Origin: Calliopum simillimum
Lineage: Eukaryota; Arthropoda; Insecta; Diptera; Lauxaniidae
DNA: 64,000 bases
Assembly (NCBI GenBank): GCA_951812925.1
Contig: OX638370.1
Location: 105,352,897 to 105,416,896 of the forward strand
Direction of reading: 5' to 3'
Under the pieces are notes generated by a model that saw nothing but the letters and a program-made list of their open reading frames with translations, made no database searches and was not told the origin of the DNA. Below are positions 11,968 through 24,597 of the stretch, piece by piece (position 1 is the stretch's first letter; each line of letters starts with the position of its first letter). The position numbers were made by a program, and so were the translations under genes.

Positions 11968-12660
11968 GTCTCAAACTTAAATTTTTATGTTGACAGCCAA
12001 GCTGCCCTTAAGTCCCTTACAAACTATATAATTAAATTCAAGTCAGTCCTTCGATGCTAAAATCTACTTCAAACCCTCAGCAGTAAGTTTGAAACATGCC
12101 TGTACTGGGTACCTGGTCACCAAGGTATAGAGGGCAACGAAATTGCTGATGGACAGGCAAAAGCAGGTGTGCTACTCGATGGTGAACCGTTAAGCGTAAC
12201 ACTTCCCTTACAGCACCACAATGTTATATATCAAAAATCGCTTTACTGTAAGGCTAACCTAAAATGGATCAACTCAAATACTAGCAAAATAACCAAAAAT
12301 GTTTGGCCAACTTTCTGTAAAGATAAAACCCACTAACTTCCCTCTTTATCTCGTAAAACATGTAGAACTGTTGAAAGAGCCATCACTCGACACTGTCTTA
12401 TTGATTATCATGCTCATAGAATGGGCATTCAAGCGGATAATAGGTGTCGTTGGTATGTTGAAGACGAAGAGGAGAATTTGGAACATCTATAGTGTTTTTT
12501 TGTTCAGCGCTTTGGACAAATGCTTTTTAACAATCTTGAAGAACTTTCAGATACTGGTCTAAAACCAATCAAAAACTTCGCAATGGCTTCTAAAGCCTTC
12601 ACGCTTAAGCCTGAAATGCCATTATTACATCTAAGTAATTAATAACATCTACGCGACTCA
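11968..12660 (+). pseudogene. Non-LTR retrotransposon C-terminus, decayed (RNase H and CCHC-like tail)
   Basis: Plus-strand frames give FYVDSQAALKSLTNYI with a stop soon after, then YWVPGHQGIEGNEIADGQAK, the characteristic end of a retrotransposon ribonuclease H, with the DSQAAL aspartate and the WVPGH motif. About 170 bp later comes RHCLIDYHAHRMGI, then CRWYVEDEEENLEHL and a stop where LLC is normal, corresponding to the C-terminal zinc-binding tail of Jockey/I-type elements. Stops and frame changes show it is dead. The reverse transcriptase region is absent, as expected of a broken copy. Confidence 0.75.
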
Positions 12661-13426
12661 ACGTCCGGGATGTATGTGTGGCTAATTTGCCGCCACTTAA
12701 ACCTAAACCTAATCAGTCTCAAAAGCAACCATAATGTTGAGAAATGTAAATTTAAAGAATTTGATTTACGGAAAAACCATTATAGATACTGTATAAAAAA
12801 TAAAAAAAAGGTTTTAAGGATTCGTTTCAACACGTGGCATGGTTAAAATGAGGTAAGCAGAAGTTGAATTGGTTTTACTATTGAAGATATAAATAATTAG
12901 GGGATTCACATAGGTTGGTTAATTCCATTTAGTAATTTGAATGCCAATCTTATAGTATTCCTTTTCTATACTTGATTCGCCTTGTTGCCAAAATTCGACC
13001 ACTTCAGTTTGACTTTAAGTGCCGCAGCCCACTTGAAAACAAAAAGGTTATATGTTCTATCGTTTCTTGGCGTTAACCCTATCTCTATACCGAATTTGAT
13101 GATAATCGATGCATCAGTTTAACTGCGAAAGCGTATTTTCCATTTAGGGGCATGGCATCGCCTACTTGCAACATAAAAACTATTTTGCACTGTAAAGGTT
13201 AGCTACACCTATGCGATAGTATAAGTTTTACTTAAATCGGTTCATTAAATCGGCCGGAAAAGGAAGTCAAAGTTTTCTGCTTGTGTATTAATATTATACA
13301 AGAACTGCTTCAGATTTAACTTAAAACATTTAAATTAAAAAACTTATGAAAAGTATTAGTTGTGTTTTTCATTGACATCTCTCTTTTGTTAAAAAACATA
13401 ATCTGATTTTTCTTTTAGATAAATAA
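12661..13426. other. Gene-free stretch with one CGTGGCAC-type unit
   Basis: The part at about 12960-13210 resembles the 1796-2330 array (ACCGAATTTGATGATAATCG and TTAGGGGCATGGCATCG). No gene was recognised in the remainder. Confidence 0.45.
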
Positions 13427-15139
13427 CACTGTGCTACACGAAAAAAAGTTCTGGGTTTTCACATAGCACATCGTGTATGGCACTCGAAAATATAATTTTT
13501 GGCGTTCTCGGTTTTCCTTCATCACCCAAGGACTTTTTTTTTTGGGCCTGCCGAAAGGTCGTTTTATACCTGGAGGCGAAAACAAATTTGTATCTCAGCC
13601 ATTTTATAACGAATTTTCGTTTGATTTTGATGGAAAGCTATGAGTTGTAGCTCTATAGAAAATAATTTTTTCATATTAGAATCCACATTTATGAAAAAAA
13701 ATTGCTTTTGAGTTCACACGGTTTGGGCCATAGAAACTTCAAATAACAGTCTGCTTTCATTTGTATTGTTTCCTGGTAAGTATTTTTTATGCTCTTTTGG
13801 TAAATAGCCAAGGAAAATAAGAATTTTTCTGCGAAATAATTCCAAGTGAATTTTTTTCACCGGTATTATCTTTATTTATGCATGATAAATAAAGTGTCAA
13901 AAGTCCATTGCAAAGTCGTGTGCGCATATAAAGTTATTAAGGCTCAAAGGTCGCTAAAATCAGTTTTTTTGCAAATATCTCGCTAATGCTAACTTTTACA
14001 GAAAAATGTTGGTTCCTATTTTTGTAGTACATACAGGAAATTTCCTACAAAAGTACGTTAAAAATGTTTTCATACAACTTATAGTTTAGAAGATCACCCA
14101 ATTTAAAAAGATGTTAACAGTTATGATATGAAATGCTACCCATGAGTTCATATTAAAATATCTCACTTTTTAAATAGCGATAACTCTGCAATGAGGAGCC
14201 GTACAAACAAAATTAAAGTACAGTTTAAACGATAATTTGATTTTCTATATAGCGTATTAAATTTTGTTTTCAAACAACACATGGTCTTAAAGATATTTTT
14301 GAAAAACCGTTAGGACTTCGAAAATTCTGGTTTTTGAAGGATATCCCCGAATCGGTAAGCACTACGATAAAAAGTAAGGGGCACAATTTTGTAGAGAATC
14401 ACAAAATCTACAAAAAGTAAGCGATAAGTGTACACATAAAAGTAACCGTACTGAAGATATTCAATAAAAACCGGTTTTTTGGTATTTTAAGGATTTTTTT
14501 GGAATATCTTCTAAACGGTTACTTCTATGTGTACACTTATTGCTTTTTTTTTTGTAGATTTTGTGATTCTCTACAAAATTGTTCCCCTTACTTTTTATCG
14601 TAATGCTTACCGATTCGGGGATATCCTTCAAAAACCAGTATTTTCGAAGTCTTAACGGTTTTTCAAGAATATCTTTACAACCATGGGTCATTTGAAAAAA
14701 ACTTTAATACGCTATATAGAAAATCAAATTATCTTTTAAACTGTATTTTAATTTTGTTTGTACGACTCCTCATTGAAGAGTTATCGCTTTATAAAAAGTA
14801 AGATATTTTAATATGAACTCATGGGTAGCATTTCGTATCATAATTGTTAAGAACTTTTTGAATTGCGTGATCTTTTAAACTATAAGTTGTATGAAAACAT
14901 TTTTAACGTACTTTTGTAGGAAATTTCCAGTACTACAAAAGTAGGGACCAACATTTTTCTGTAAAAGTTAGCATTAGCGAGATATTTGCAAAAAACGACC
15001 TTTGAGGCTTAATAACTTTTTATGCGCACACGACTTTGCAATGTGAAAAAAATTCACTTCGAATTATTTCACTCAGCAGCTCTTTTTTTGTACGTGAGAA
15101 CCCAGAGCACTTAAATTTTTTCGATTTTGTAGCACGGTG
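13427..15139. mobile_element. 1.7-kb fold-back element with CACTGTGCTACA termini
   Basis: The left terminus CACTGTGCTACACGAAAAAA and the complement of the right terminus, CACCGTGCTACAAAATCGAA, match. The inner arms (about 13900-14440 and 14460-15035) are close inverted copies, for example CGCTAATGCTAACTTTTACA at about 13980 and its complement at about 14960. No transposase is present. Its termini closely resemble the left end of the autonomous element at 50076 (CACAGTGCAACACGAAAAAA), and both follow the flank GATAAATAA, so I infer that the two are related. The right flank is TAT rather than TAA. Confidence 0.75.
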
Positions 15140-16955
15140 TATTCTGCTTGCAATAAAAGTAAACATTAAAGTTGATGATAGTTTTTAAAAGCTAATCGAA
15201 TGCACAGTCTTTACGTCACAGAGAAAAAGAAAAAAAAAAAAGTTTTTGCAAGCGGATTCTCACATCCTGTCTGTTTTTCATAGCAATTTAAATTTTTTGC
15301 ATCCATAGCAACATTAGCACATCATCGAAGAAGACAAACGCAGGATGACTTAATTTCTTTAAACAAAAATTTCTTTGCGCATTTTCAGTACAAATACATT
15401 ATGAGAAAAGTCTCGTGTAAAATATTTTATTCTTTGAAATAGAAAATGTTTTCCAATATTAAATTATGTTAGTTTTAAGGAGGTTCTTGTAAGCAGCAAA
15501 GTTAACTCAACTTGACATTCAGAGAAGAGATGAGAAGAATGTACATAGAAACAGGAAGCATATTTAATTCTAAAACTGACTGCAAAATTTCTTTGTTCCA
15601 TATACACAACAATAAATTATCGAATAATATACGTGCTAAATTTTAAACAAAGATTTAGCTGTGAAGAGATTTATAGATCACATTGTTAAGTCCTACTTGT
15701 TTTAACGCCTGAAAAAGATTTATTTTTGACAATAAATGTCATAAGCAAGAAAATGAAAGTTGTTCTTACTTTTCTTCTTTTTCTTCTTAATATTAACATG
15801 TCTTACATTTGCTTTTTTTAATGACATTTAATGCCAATTGTCAAAGTTAAGTGGTGCCACTTGGTCGAAAATAGCCAAAATCGATAGCCCTGTTGAGATT
15901 TATACAAAGATTTTTAATGAATATCGTTAGAAGTAGATTTATTTTTTATGTGGTCTGATACGTGATTTACAACGAGATTTAGCTCTAAATCATCTCATAA
16001 ATCTCCGGTGACAACGTTATATAAAGGAATGTTAAGAACCAAGTTCTTGCTTAGTGATGACAAAATCTATACCATGACCTTAGTCTTAACATTAAGTGTT
16101 GGTCTTGTCCTTACGCATTAAATCTTGGTCTTGAGTATGCAAAATTTAAAAACCTCATTTTTTAAAAGCAATCGGATTCTTAAGATGTCCAACTCCGTAT
16201 TGAGAGATGATTTTACGACAATCGATTTTATGAATTTGGAAGTATATAGATGTATATGAACACAGCTGAAAGGCTCAGGTTGTAAGCCTTTTCATTTATG
16301 TTTTATTATTTTCATCAAAATTATTGTAGCATTGGCTCAGTCCTCTTGCCCTGTTTGCCGGCTGCAGTGAATGCTTAGTGATGTCTTGCATTCGTTATGG
16401 CATATCCCTTGATGAATTTATTCTGTTCTTTTTTTTAGTCCATGGCTACGCTACCGCTCCACAGTGGTCTAAAATGCTATTCTAGCTGGTCATAACTCTT
16501 TCCTGGTTATTTTTTATAAAAAAAAATATCAGCCTTTATGTTTTAAGGGTCGCTGACTCTAAATTTGGAAACGATTTTCTAAAAATCAAAATGGCGGACA
16601 GTTTTCTTAAAAATTGATTCTATCACGACAAAATTGTGGCTTGGGAAGCTTATAAGGTCGCTGATTTCGATGTTGATATCATCTTGTTTGTCAACAAGAT
16701 GGCAGATCCAAAATAGAGGCATACTAGTGAGATAAAAGAACATCAACTAGATGAAAAATAATTTAATATAAAAAATTTTTTAGGAATGTGTTTTGTATGC
16801 CTTACCTCCTGCTACTTTTGAAAGAAATAAAGAACACCAATATCTTTTTGTGATGGGAAAACCCGTTGGCATAAAAGCATTGCAATTATGCCTAATTTTT
16901 TAAGTTAGCAACAAAAATAGCAAAAAGCAATTTGTTACTAATAATATATGAGATA
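15140..16955. other. Gene-free stretch
   Basis: No supported gene. A segment around 16440-16560 contains CCACAGTGGTC, similar to other repeat edges in the window. No further structure was recognised. Confidence 0.45.
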
Positions 16956-16974
16956 TCAAACATCATTCTTGTAC

Positions 16975-17435
16975 TACAAATATTCGCGAAGCTATGGCAA
17001 TTTCAAATTTTGATCTATAATAGAGGTGGACGTGTCTTTGACCCGATCACACTCATTTTCACCTAGTGACTTAATGCTATCAATACTAACTCAGATATTA
17101 AATATAATTGTTGTACCTGAAATATTCACAAAGTTATAGCGATTTCAAATTTTGGCCTATAATAGAGGTTGGCGTGTCCTTCATCCGATCACGCCCATTT
17201 TCACCAAGTGACTTAATGCTATCAATACTAACTCAGATATTAAATATTATATTTGTACTTCAAATATTTACAAAGCTATGACTATTTCAAGTTCTTGGTT
17301 ATATGGTAGGTGGGCGTATCCTTGACCCGATCACGCCCATTTTCAACAAATAAATAGATGCTGCCAATACTATTTCAGATATCAAACTTTATTGCTTTAC
17401 CTCAAACAGTTTGGCTATTATTAGTTTTACGAAAC
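16975..17435. repeat. Tandem repeat, 142-bp unit, three copies plus partial
   Basis: The block GATCAC[A/G]C[T/C]CATTTTCA occurs at about 17045, 17187 and 17329, exactly 142 bp apart. It is accompanied by TTAATGCTATCAATACTAAC, CAGATATTAAATAT and GCTATGGCAATTTCAA-type segments. The noncoding layout (short GC-rich core in AT-rich unit) resembles the other tandem families in the window. Confidence 0.75.
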
Positions 17436-19315
17436 TGTAGCGTGGCAAGAATACAGAAAAGTCGCTGAAGATAAACTCATCGTAGTCCAAAAAGCGGTGT
17501 GAAGGGGGAGGCGGATAAATGCATAGAACCTTTAGAGAACCTCATATAACACACTTAAATTATCGAGCCTTTGCAACTCCATAAAACTTTTTAGTTAAAA
17601 TCCACAGAGCGCAAAATTCGTAAATTTGAGAAATTAAATTAGAGATTTTTTGTTATGATCTGGATATTCTTTTTATATTAAAAAAAAAACTAACATCTAA
17701 GTACGCAAATCTTCAGAAAATATATCAAATTATTCTTACCATAAGTTAACGTAAGACTATTTAGTTTTAAAGATACACTCATTTAAACTTGCACTTATTT
17801 TAAGAGATTTTTGGGAAAAATTACCATTTTCTGAATTCATAAAGTTTAAGACGCGAAAACTCCGAAATGGCATGTACTTACAATAAATTTCTGATTGTTT
17901 GTATAGCTAATTAAATAGTTCGGGGGATGCGCAAAAAATCATGTTTGTAAGAATTTTTTAATAGATAGCACAAGCGAAAATAGGAAATGAGAATGGTTTC
18001 GTTGAATTCTGAAATATTCAACTTGGTAGATTTTTCTTATAGAGGCACGTGCGAGCATATCAAAAATACCAAAAAAACAAATAAAAAATATCTGAAGAAA
18101 AGTTTAAAACTTAGTTAGCAACCTGCGGTCTTAACAACGAGCTAGTTGACCATATGCAGAACTTTCAAGTAAATACGAGAAACCAAATTCACACAAAACT
18201 GACTTTTCTTTTGCTTGGCACAAGAATTAAATGAATGAATATACAATTCTACAAAATTCACAAAATTTTAATTACGGACTATTTTAAATACTTAATTACT
18301 TCTGAACTTGGTTCGGGCCCTAAACTCCTATGGAATTATAGCAAATAGTAATCAGTAGCAAAAATTCTTCAACTATGTAGAAGGATAAAACGCCATGAGC
18401 GCGTAGCCGGCTTAAGTCGATTAAGACATTAGACTTAGGCTTATGTTGACTTAGAGCCCAAATTTTTATTTGCTTTAGTCCAAATTGTACTGCCCGGTTC
18501 ATTACTGAAAAAGATAATTTGTCATAATTGCTTCACAAATTAAGTGCAGACCAAGCAGCAAGGGCAAATATAGTTTAATACACACAATTAAAAAAAAAAG
18601 CTTTTGCGAAAAATATAATTTAAAGCCATTTAAAGTTGGTCACGTTCGTCACTTTTAGCTCAAAAGTAACGTATTTTTAGAATTTCATTCTAAAACTACA
18701 TTTTGTATAAATCTTGTTATGTCAAGGTCATTATAAAATCATACGAGGAACATTTTCCTAGAACATATCAATCCATTGTATCCTGTGTTATGGTCTTTTT
18801 GGCATCTTTTCCAAAAAGACTTGGTTATAATGGGTTAAAATGTTCTACATAAAACTTAACCAGTGGTCACCAAAAGCAATAAACGCTTACAACTTAAGAA
18901 AGTTTTGCAGTTGTGAGATAAGCAAATTTAGAAATTACCACCAAAACAGCATGCAAGATTTTTTCGCACCCAAAACTGATTTTAGTTTAAATCAACCTTA
19001 CTAAATAAACTTAAAATACATTCATATACGAATCATTACCCTATTGAATCTTAATGGAAAAAATGTCACGTTCATAATGTCAAGTATCGATTCAAATTAT
19101 GATCAAAAAAAAAAGAAAAGTACAGAAGATAATGCATTATAAAGTAACAATATTGCATAAGATTCTAAACTTAGTCACACTAAAAAATTCTGACTTGTTT
19201 CCTTGAACTCTTACTTTCATTGAATATCCACGAATGCCAATCTGAATGCTCTTAATTCGATTGCAGCCGTAGTTTCAATAATATCCAGTTGAAATTTTGT
19301 ATATAAACTTTAATT
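17436..19315. other. Gene-free stretch
   Basis: No supported coding sequence. AATGGGTTAAAATGTTCTAC at about 18829 is a fragment of a dispersed repeat also seen near 32930, 34600 and 63800. Confidence 0.45.
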
Positions 19316-19321
19316 TTTTAT

Positions 19322-19747
19322 GCGGAGGTTAGGTCCAGAAATGGGAAAAATCGGACAATAACTACTTCCACCTCGAATGTCAGATGGAAAGCTTTAGAAA
19401 CATGCAGAATTTCCAGAGCAATTTGGCCTTCATTTAATAAATCAAAAACATCAGACCTGCTATCCAGAAATCGTACTGATATTGCAAGAATCGCTGCAAT
19501 TTGCACTGGGCACTGGGCCATCGGCAAGCATACCGAAAGGCTGGGTATCCCCTTTAATTCTTTCTGTTGGAGTTGCATGGATGACAACGAGAAAGAATCT
19601 CTCGAACACTTTCTCTGCAACTGCCCTGCTCTAGCTAGAGCCAGGCTTAAATCTCTAGGAAAACCCTTTTTCAACGATTTGAGCGAACTCGCCGATATTG
19701 AGATTGGCCCCCTGCTCAACTACATCAATAGAACAAAATGGATATAA
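19322..19747 (+). pseudogene. Non-LTR retrotransposon C-terminal fragment, open to its stop codon
   Basis: An uninterrupted plus-strand frame ends at a TAA at 19745-19747. It contains RAIWPSFNKSKTSDLLSRNR, then CTGHWAIGKHTERLGIPFNS and FCWSCMDDNEKESLEHFLCN, then a leucine-rich tail ending LLNYINRTKW. The TGHxxIGxH...LG and CxxC...EH.LC spacing is that of the C-terminal region after RNase H in Jockey/I-type non-LTR elements. No RNase H or reverse transcriptase lies upstream, so this is a 5'-truncated copy. About 170 bp of probable 3' UTR and a T run follow, to about 19941. It is less decayed than the copies at 11968 and 38283. Confidence 0.8.
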
Positions 19748-20147
19748 ATATCCTTTATGGTTTCCTTTAAAGGATATCTAATCCAAACCCTGACAGCCCC
19801 TCCTACCAGCCAGCCCGATCACTCATGTGGTATTAAAACGGCACTAACAGTGCTACTTAGGCTTAGCATAGTTTTACTAAGCCACCACTCTAATCTTACC
19901 TAATCTCCACCTCCCATTCAAATGTATTTTTTTTTTTTTTTTTGTTCAAAAAATTTTAAAAAAATTGCAGATATCAACATGACAGTTCCATTAAGAGGAT
20001 ACTGATTACACATTGAAAATCATGTTGATTCTAATGTGAAATTAAAAAAATTTAGAGAGAGAGCGATATAGTAAAATATGTTTTTAACATTCAAGAGCTT
20101 TGTTTTGTGAAATGTTTCACAATTTGTGCAAATCTATATTTATGTAT

Positions 20148-20580
20148 ATATTAATACGCAAGACAAAAACTTGTCCATCTTTTTTTACTGTGTTAGAAAT
20201 GGATTACGACTTTGAATTATACACCATTAAAAAGGTATTTGTGTATAGATGTGCACAAGGTTAAAATTATGTTAATATTTCGACCTTAAGCCAGGTAAAA
20301 TTTAATACAAATTTTTCAATACTAACAACAACAAAATACATGGTCATACAGAGCTGAAAAAAGGATAAAGCACAAAGAGAAAGACAAAAAGCATTGCGCT
20401 GACTTCATATTTTTTGTTTTGTTTACCTATATACCAGGGATGATAAATGATCTTTTCTATTTCGTACCAAATAGCAAAAAAAAAGTAATAAAAATGTCCA
20501 AAAAGTACCAAAACTATTTAATACATTTGTGGTCGAACTTTGACTACTGAGCGATTCTAGTTATAGTAAATATAGGAAGT
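20148..20580 (+). repeat. ~430-bp dispersed repeat, copy 2
   Basis: Same landmarks and order as the copy at 4600: ATTAATACGCAAGACAAAAA, GAATTATACACC, AAGCCAGGTAAAAT, AAAGACAAAAAGC, ACCAGGGATGATAAATGA and GAGCGATTCTAGT. Confidence 0.7.
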
Positions 20581-21716
20581 GGTTTATGGCATCATTTTTC
20601 GCAAGACAAAACAAAAATAGTATTAAGTAGTACAATAATATACTTAATAAAACGTTTAAGCCTCTCGAAAATCTCTTATACTCTTTAAAACTGTCAAGGT
20701 CAATACAAATTTTGTATAACTTGTAACTTCGTTGAGCTTACGAGATTATCGAAGAACTTACACGTTTTGAAGAATACCCTCCGTATGAGTAATTTCAAAT
20801 CTCGAAAGGCATAGTAATTTAGTAACGAAGCAAAAATGGGAAAAATGGCCCAAAGTAACTGATTGAGATTTACATATTCTTTCAACACGTGAATTCATCT
20901 GAAATATGAAATAATAAAATAAGACTCTGGTGAATGGTGCATTTTCTTGTGTAACTGGGCGCATGGATTTATTTTAACAGTGCAGTGCAAAAAAAAAATA
21001 ATATTTCAATTACAGAACTACTGTGTTTTAAATAAACATGCATTGGTTTTGATATATGCATCTAAGTCTGATTTATATTTACATTTATAGATTATTAATG
21101 TAAAAATCTAAAAACCACTGGATTTAACTTGGTAAAGCAAATAAATATTTATAATTACTTAACTTCTTTAACCACATTATTCGATTTAAGTAGAAGAAAT
21201 GGTTATATCTTATTACAGACGGGTAAAATGCAGGCTTATGAAAACAAATACCAAAAGTTTATTATTTTTAATTAAATTAAATGTCAATTTTGCCACCGCA
21301 AGTTTCTTTTGTAAAGATTGATGCTTATCATGGTGTTGAAATAATTAATTTCATTCAAATTGCATTGGATGGGAGGGGGTTTGGATTTATGGAATTCGCT
21401 TTGTGCTTAACTGAGCAATAATTGCTACTATCAAGTTTATTATTTGTAAATTTTAAGTTGACATTTAGTATTTTAAAATTGAAATAAAAACTTACCGCTT
21501 ATGAAAATCAAATATTCAAATGTATGGAATAATTAATTTTTACAAAATTACATATGTGCCAATTAAAAATTTACAATAAAACCAATTCGAAATAAAAACT
21601 GTAATTCACATTATTACAAGTTTGCTTTTTTTTCAAAAGTTAAAAGCTATGTACGCTAATTACATACATATGTAATTAGGAGAATTTTATTTACATTTTT
21701 CATTTTCAGAATTATA
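20581..21716. other. Gene-free AT-rich stretch
   Basis: Nothing supported. Two overlapping minus-strand open frames at 20700-20964 carry no recognisable motif. Confidence 0.5.
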
Positions 21717-23886
21717 TGGGCAAATCCGAAAATAATCTCCTCTTATATGACCCAGTTTTTAAAAAAAAAAATTTTTTCATGTACAATAACCAAATGTGGT
21801 GGAATGTAGTCCTAGACGCATAAGCTGAAATTTCCAATAGGCGAACAAAAAAATTTCGACCTGAGGGGGTGTCAGGAGGTCGTTTTATCTGAAAATTTTG
21901 AGAAAATCGAGATTTTCGATAATATACGGGAGAGCACATATTTCAGAAGTAGTAGATATGTTACGGGGCACCTTTCCAAATATTCTGAAGTAAAATTCAA
22001 AAACATCGTATGTGGGTCGTGTCGACAGAATGGGTTAAAAAGTCTAAATAACTCATTACGGCCACATAACAGGACCTAAAATTCTGAAAAAAATCAAGCT
22101 AATTCCTTGACAGAAAATAAAACGAATTTGTCCAAGATGTTTTTTTAATTTAAGCGCCCCCTGCCGAGTAAAAAATTAAAAACGCTAATTTTTGGGTAAA
22201 AAATGCGATTATTAGCGATATGCGATCGAGCACACCATAGCGACACATAAGGCAAGATAGCGGGATATCTAACAAACATTCTGGAGAAAAATTCAAAAAA
22301 ATCCTATGTGGGTTGTGGCGCCAGAATGGGTTAAAAAGTTTAAATCGCTCCTTACGGCCACGTAACTGGTCCTAAAATTCTGTAAAAAATCAAGCAAATT
22401 CCTTCATAGAAAATACAGCGGATTTGTTTATGATGTTTTTTTAATTTAAGCGCCCCCTGCCGAGTAAAAAATTAAAAACGCAAATTTTTGGGTAAAAAAC
22501 GTGATTTTTGGCGAAAAGCGAAATTTTGAGTTTTTTCATTTTTTGCTCCAAATGAGGGGCTCAAATTAAAAAAAACATCATATAAAAAGTCGATTTATTT
22601 TTTCTCAAGGAATTTGCTTGATTTTTTTCAGAATTTTAGGACCTGTTACGTGGCCGTAATGAGCGATTTAAACTTTTTAACTCATTCTGGCGCCACAACC
22701 CACATAGGATTTTTTTGAATTTTACTCCAGAATATTTGTTAGATATCCCGCTATCTTGCCTTATGTGTCGCTATGGTGTGCTCGATCGTATATCGCCAAT
22801 AATCGCATTTTTTACCCAAAAATTAGCGTTTTTAATTTTTTACTCGGCAGGGGGCGCTCAAATAAAAAAAACATCTTGAACAAATTCGTTTTATTTTCTA
22901 TCAAGGAATTAGCTTGATTTTTTTCAGAATTTTAGGACCTGTTACGTGGCCGTAATGAGCGATTCAAACTTTTTAACCCATTCTGACGCCACGACCCACA
23001 TACGATTTTTCTGAATTTTACTCCAGAATATTTGTTAGATATCCCGCTATCTTACCCTATGTGTCGCTATGGTGTGCTCGATCGCATATCGCCAATAATC
23101 GCATTTTTTACCCAAAAAATTAGCGTTTTTAATTTTTTACTCGGCAGGGGGCGCTCAAATTAAAAAAACATCTTGAACAAATTCGTTTTATTTTCTATCA
23201 AGGAATTAGCTTGATTTTTTTCAGAATTTTAGGACCTGTTACGTGGCCGTAATGAGCGATTCAAACTTTTTAGCCCATTCTGACGCCACGACCCACATAC
23301 GATTTTTCTGAATTTTACTCCAGAATATTTGTTAGATATCCCGCTATCTTACCCTATGTGTCGCTATGGTGTGCTCGATCGCATATCGCCAATAATCGCA
23401 TTTTTTACCCAAAAATTAGCGTTTTTAATTTTTTACTCGGCAGGGGGCGCTCAAATTAAAAAAACATCTTGAACAAATTCGTTTTATTTTCTATCAAGGA
23501 ATTAGCTTGATTTTTTTCAGAATTTTAGGACCTGTTATGTGGCCGTAATGAGTTATTTAGACTTTTTAACCCATTCTGTCGCCACGACCCACATACGATG
23601 TTTTTGAATTTTACTTCAGAATATTTGGAAAGGTGCCCCGTAACATATCTACTACTTCTGAAGTATGTGCTCTCCCGTATATTATCGAAAATCTAGATTT
23701 TCTCAAAATTTTCAGATAAAACGACCTCCTGACAGCCCCTCAGGTCGAAATTTTTTTGTTCGCCTATTGGAAATTTCAGCTTATGCGTCTAGGAATAAAT
23801 TCCACCACATTTGGTTATTGTACATGAAAAAAATTTTTTTTTAAAAACTGGGTCATATAAGAGGAGATTATTTTCGGATTTGCCCA
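21717..23886. mobile_element. TA-flanked fold-back element, copy 2 (2.17 kb)
   Basis: Same termini as 5883-7456 (TGGGCAAATCCG...CGGATTTGCCCA), again flanked by TA on both sides. The core has two units in left orientation (from about 22149) and three full plus one partial unit in right orientation (starts at about 22558, 22854, 23151 and 23447, spacing 296-297 bp). The extra units account for the greater length. Repeats are very similar to each other, so unit gain is probably recent. No open frame encodes a transposase. Confidence 0.85.
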
Positions 23887-24245
23887 TATATGTAGAGATG
23901 TATCAAATTTAATTGCATATTTCTCAGCAGATCAAATGCTGCAGGCTATCAAATTTTTTGTTTATTTTGTTTAAGAAAAATCAGCCGAAAAATTTTATAG
24001 ATAAAAACCAATTTATTTGAGGTTATGTGTTTTTTTAAGATTATCATAGCCTTTTTCTTCTCTTCAAAACTCCCCAAAGTGCAGCCCAAAATTGTCTTGC
24101 TTATATTTGAGGCACCTTGGTAAAGTTTTTGTTATCAAAAGCAAAATTTTTGAATTCAAATTAATCATTATGTTAGCAATCTGAAGCCTATGAATTTATT
24201 TTTTTTTTTTCGTTCTTGCTATTTCATATCTGCAAAATGCTGTAG

Positions 24246-24575
24246 TTTCTGGATGTTATTACAGTTGGCCTGGCTAAAGAGGAACATATATGTGTATATT
24301 TCAGATACAATTTACATAAAACCCAGCAAACATTTTCAACCGAGGAAGTTTCGCATTTAATTCGCCTAAGTGATCACATCAATCATCCGCGACATCGCAT
24401 TCTTATATTCCGTGATGCTTTTGGCGTGAGAAACTGTCCGGTGGTTTCGAATATTCTAGAAAAATACGCAAATGATCCTCAGGAAGGGTAAACAGACGAC
24501 TCCCCAAGGTGATTTTTAAAGCGAAAAAGTAAACTACTCAGTACTTTTTACTTGAAAAAAAAAAAAAAAAATGAA
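24246..24575 (+). pseudogene. Unrecognised coding remnant ending in a poly(A) tract
   Basis: The frame FLDVITVGLAKEEHICVYFR continues through FSTEEVSHLIRLSDHINHP and RHRILIFRDAFGVRNCPVV to a TAA at 24489-24491, about 81 codons. The composition is protein-like and unlike surrounding AT-rich noise. A TAG directly precedes it, which could be an AG splice acceptor after a pyrimidine-rich tract. About 65 bp after the stop is a run of 17 or more A at about 24555-24571. Two readings fit: a 5'-truncated retrocopy with its tail, or the last exon of a plus-strand host gene with a very long intron. I do not recognise the family. Confidence 0.4.
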
Positions 24576-24597
24576 TACAAATGTAAAATGGGGATAC

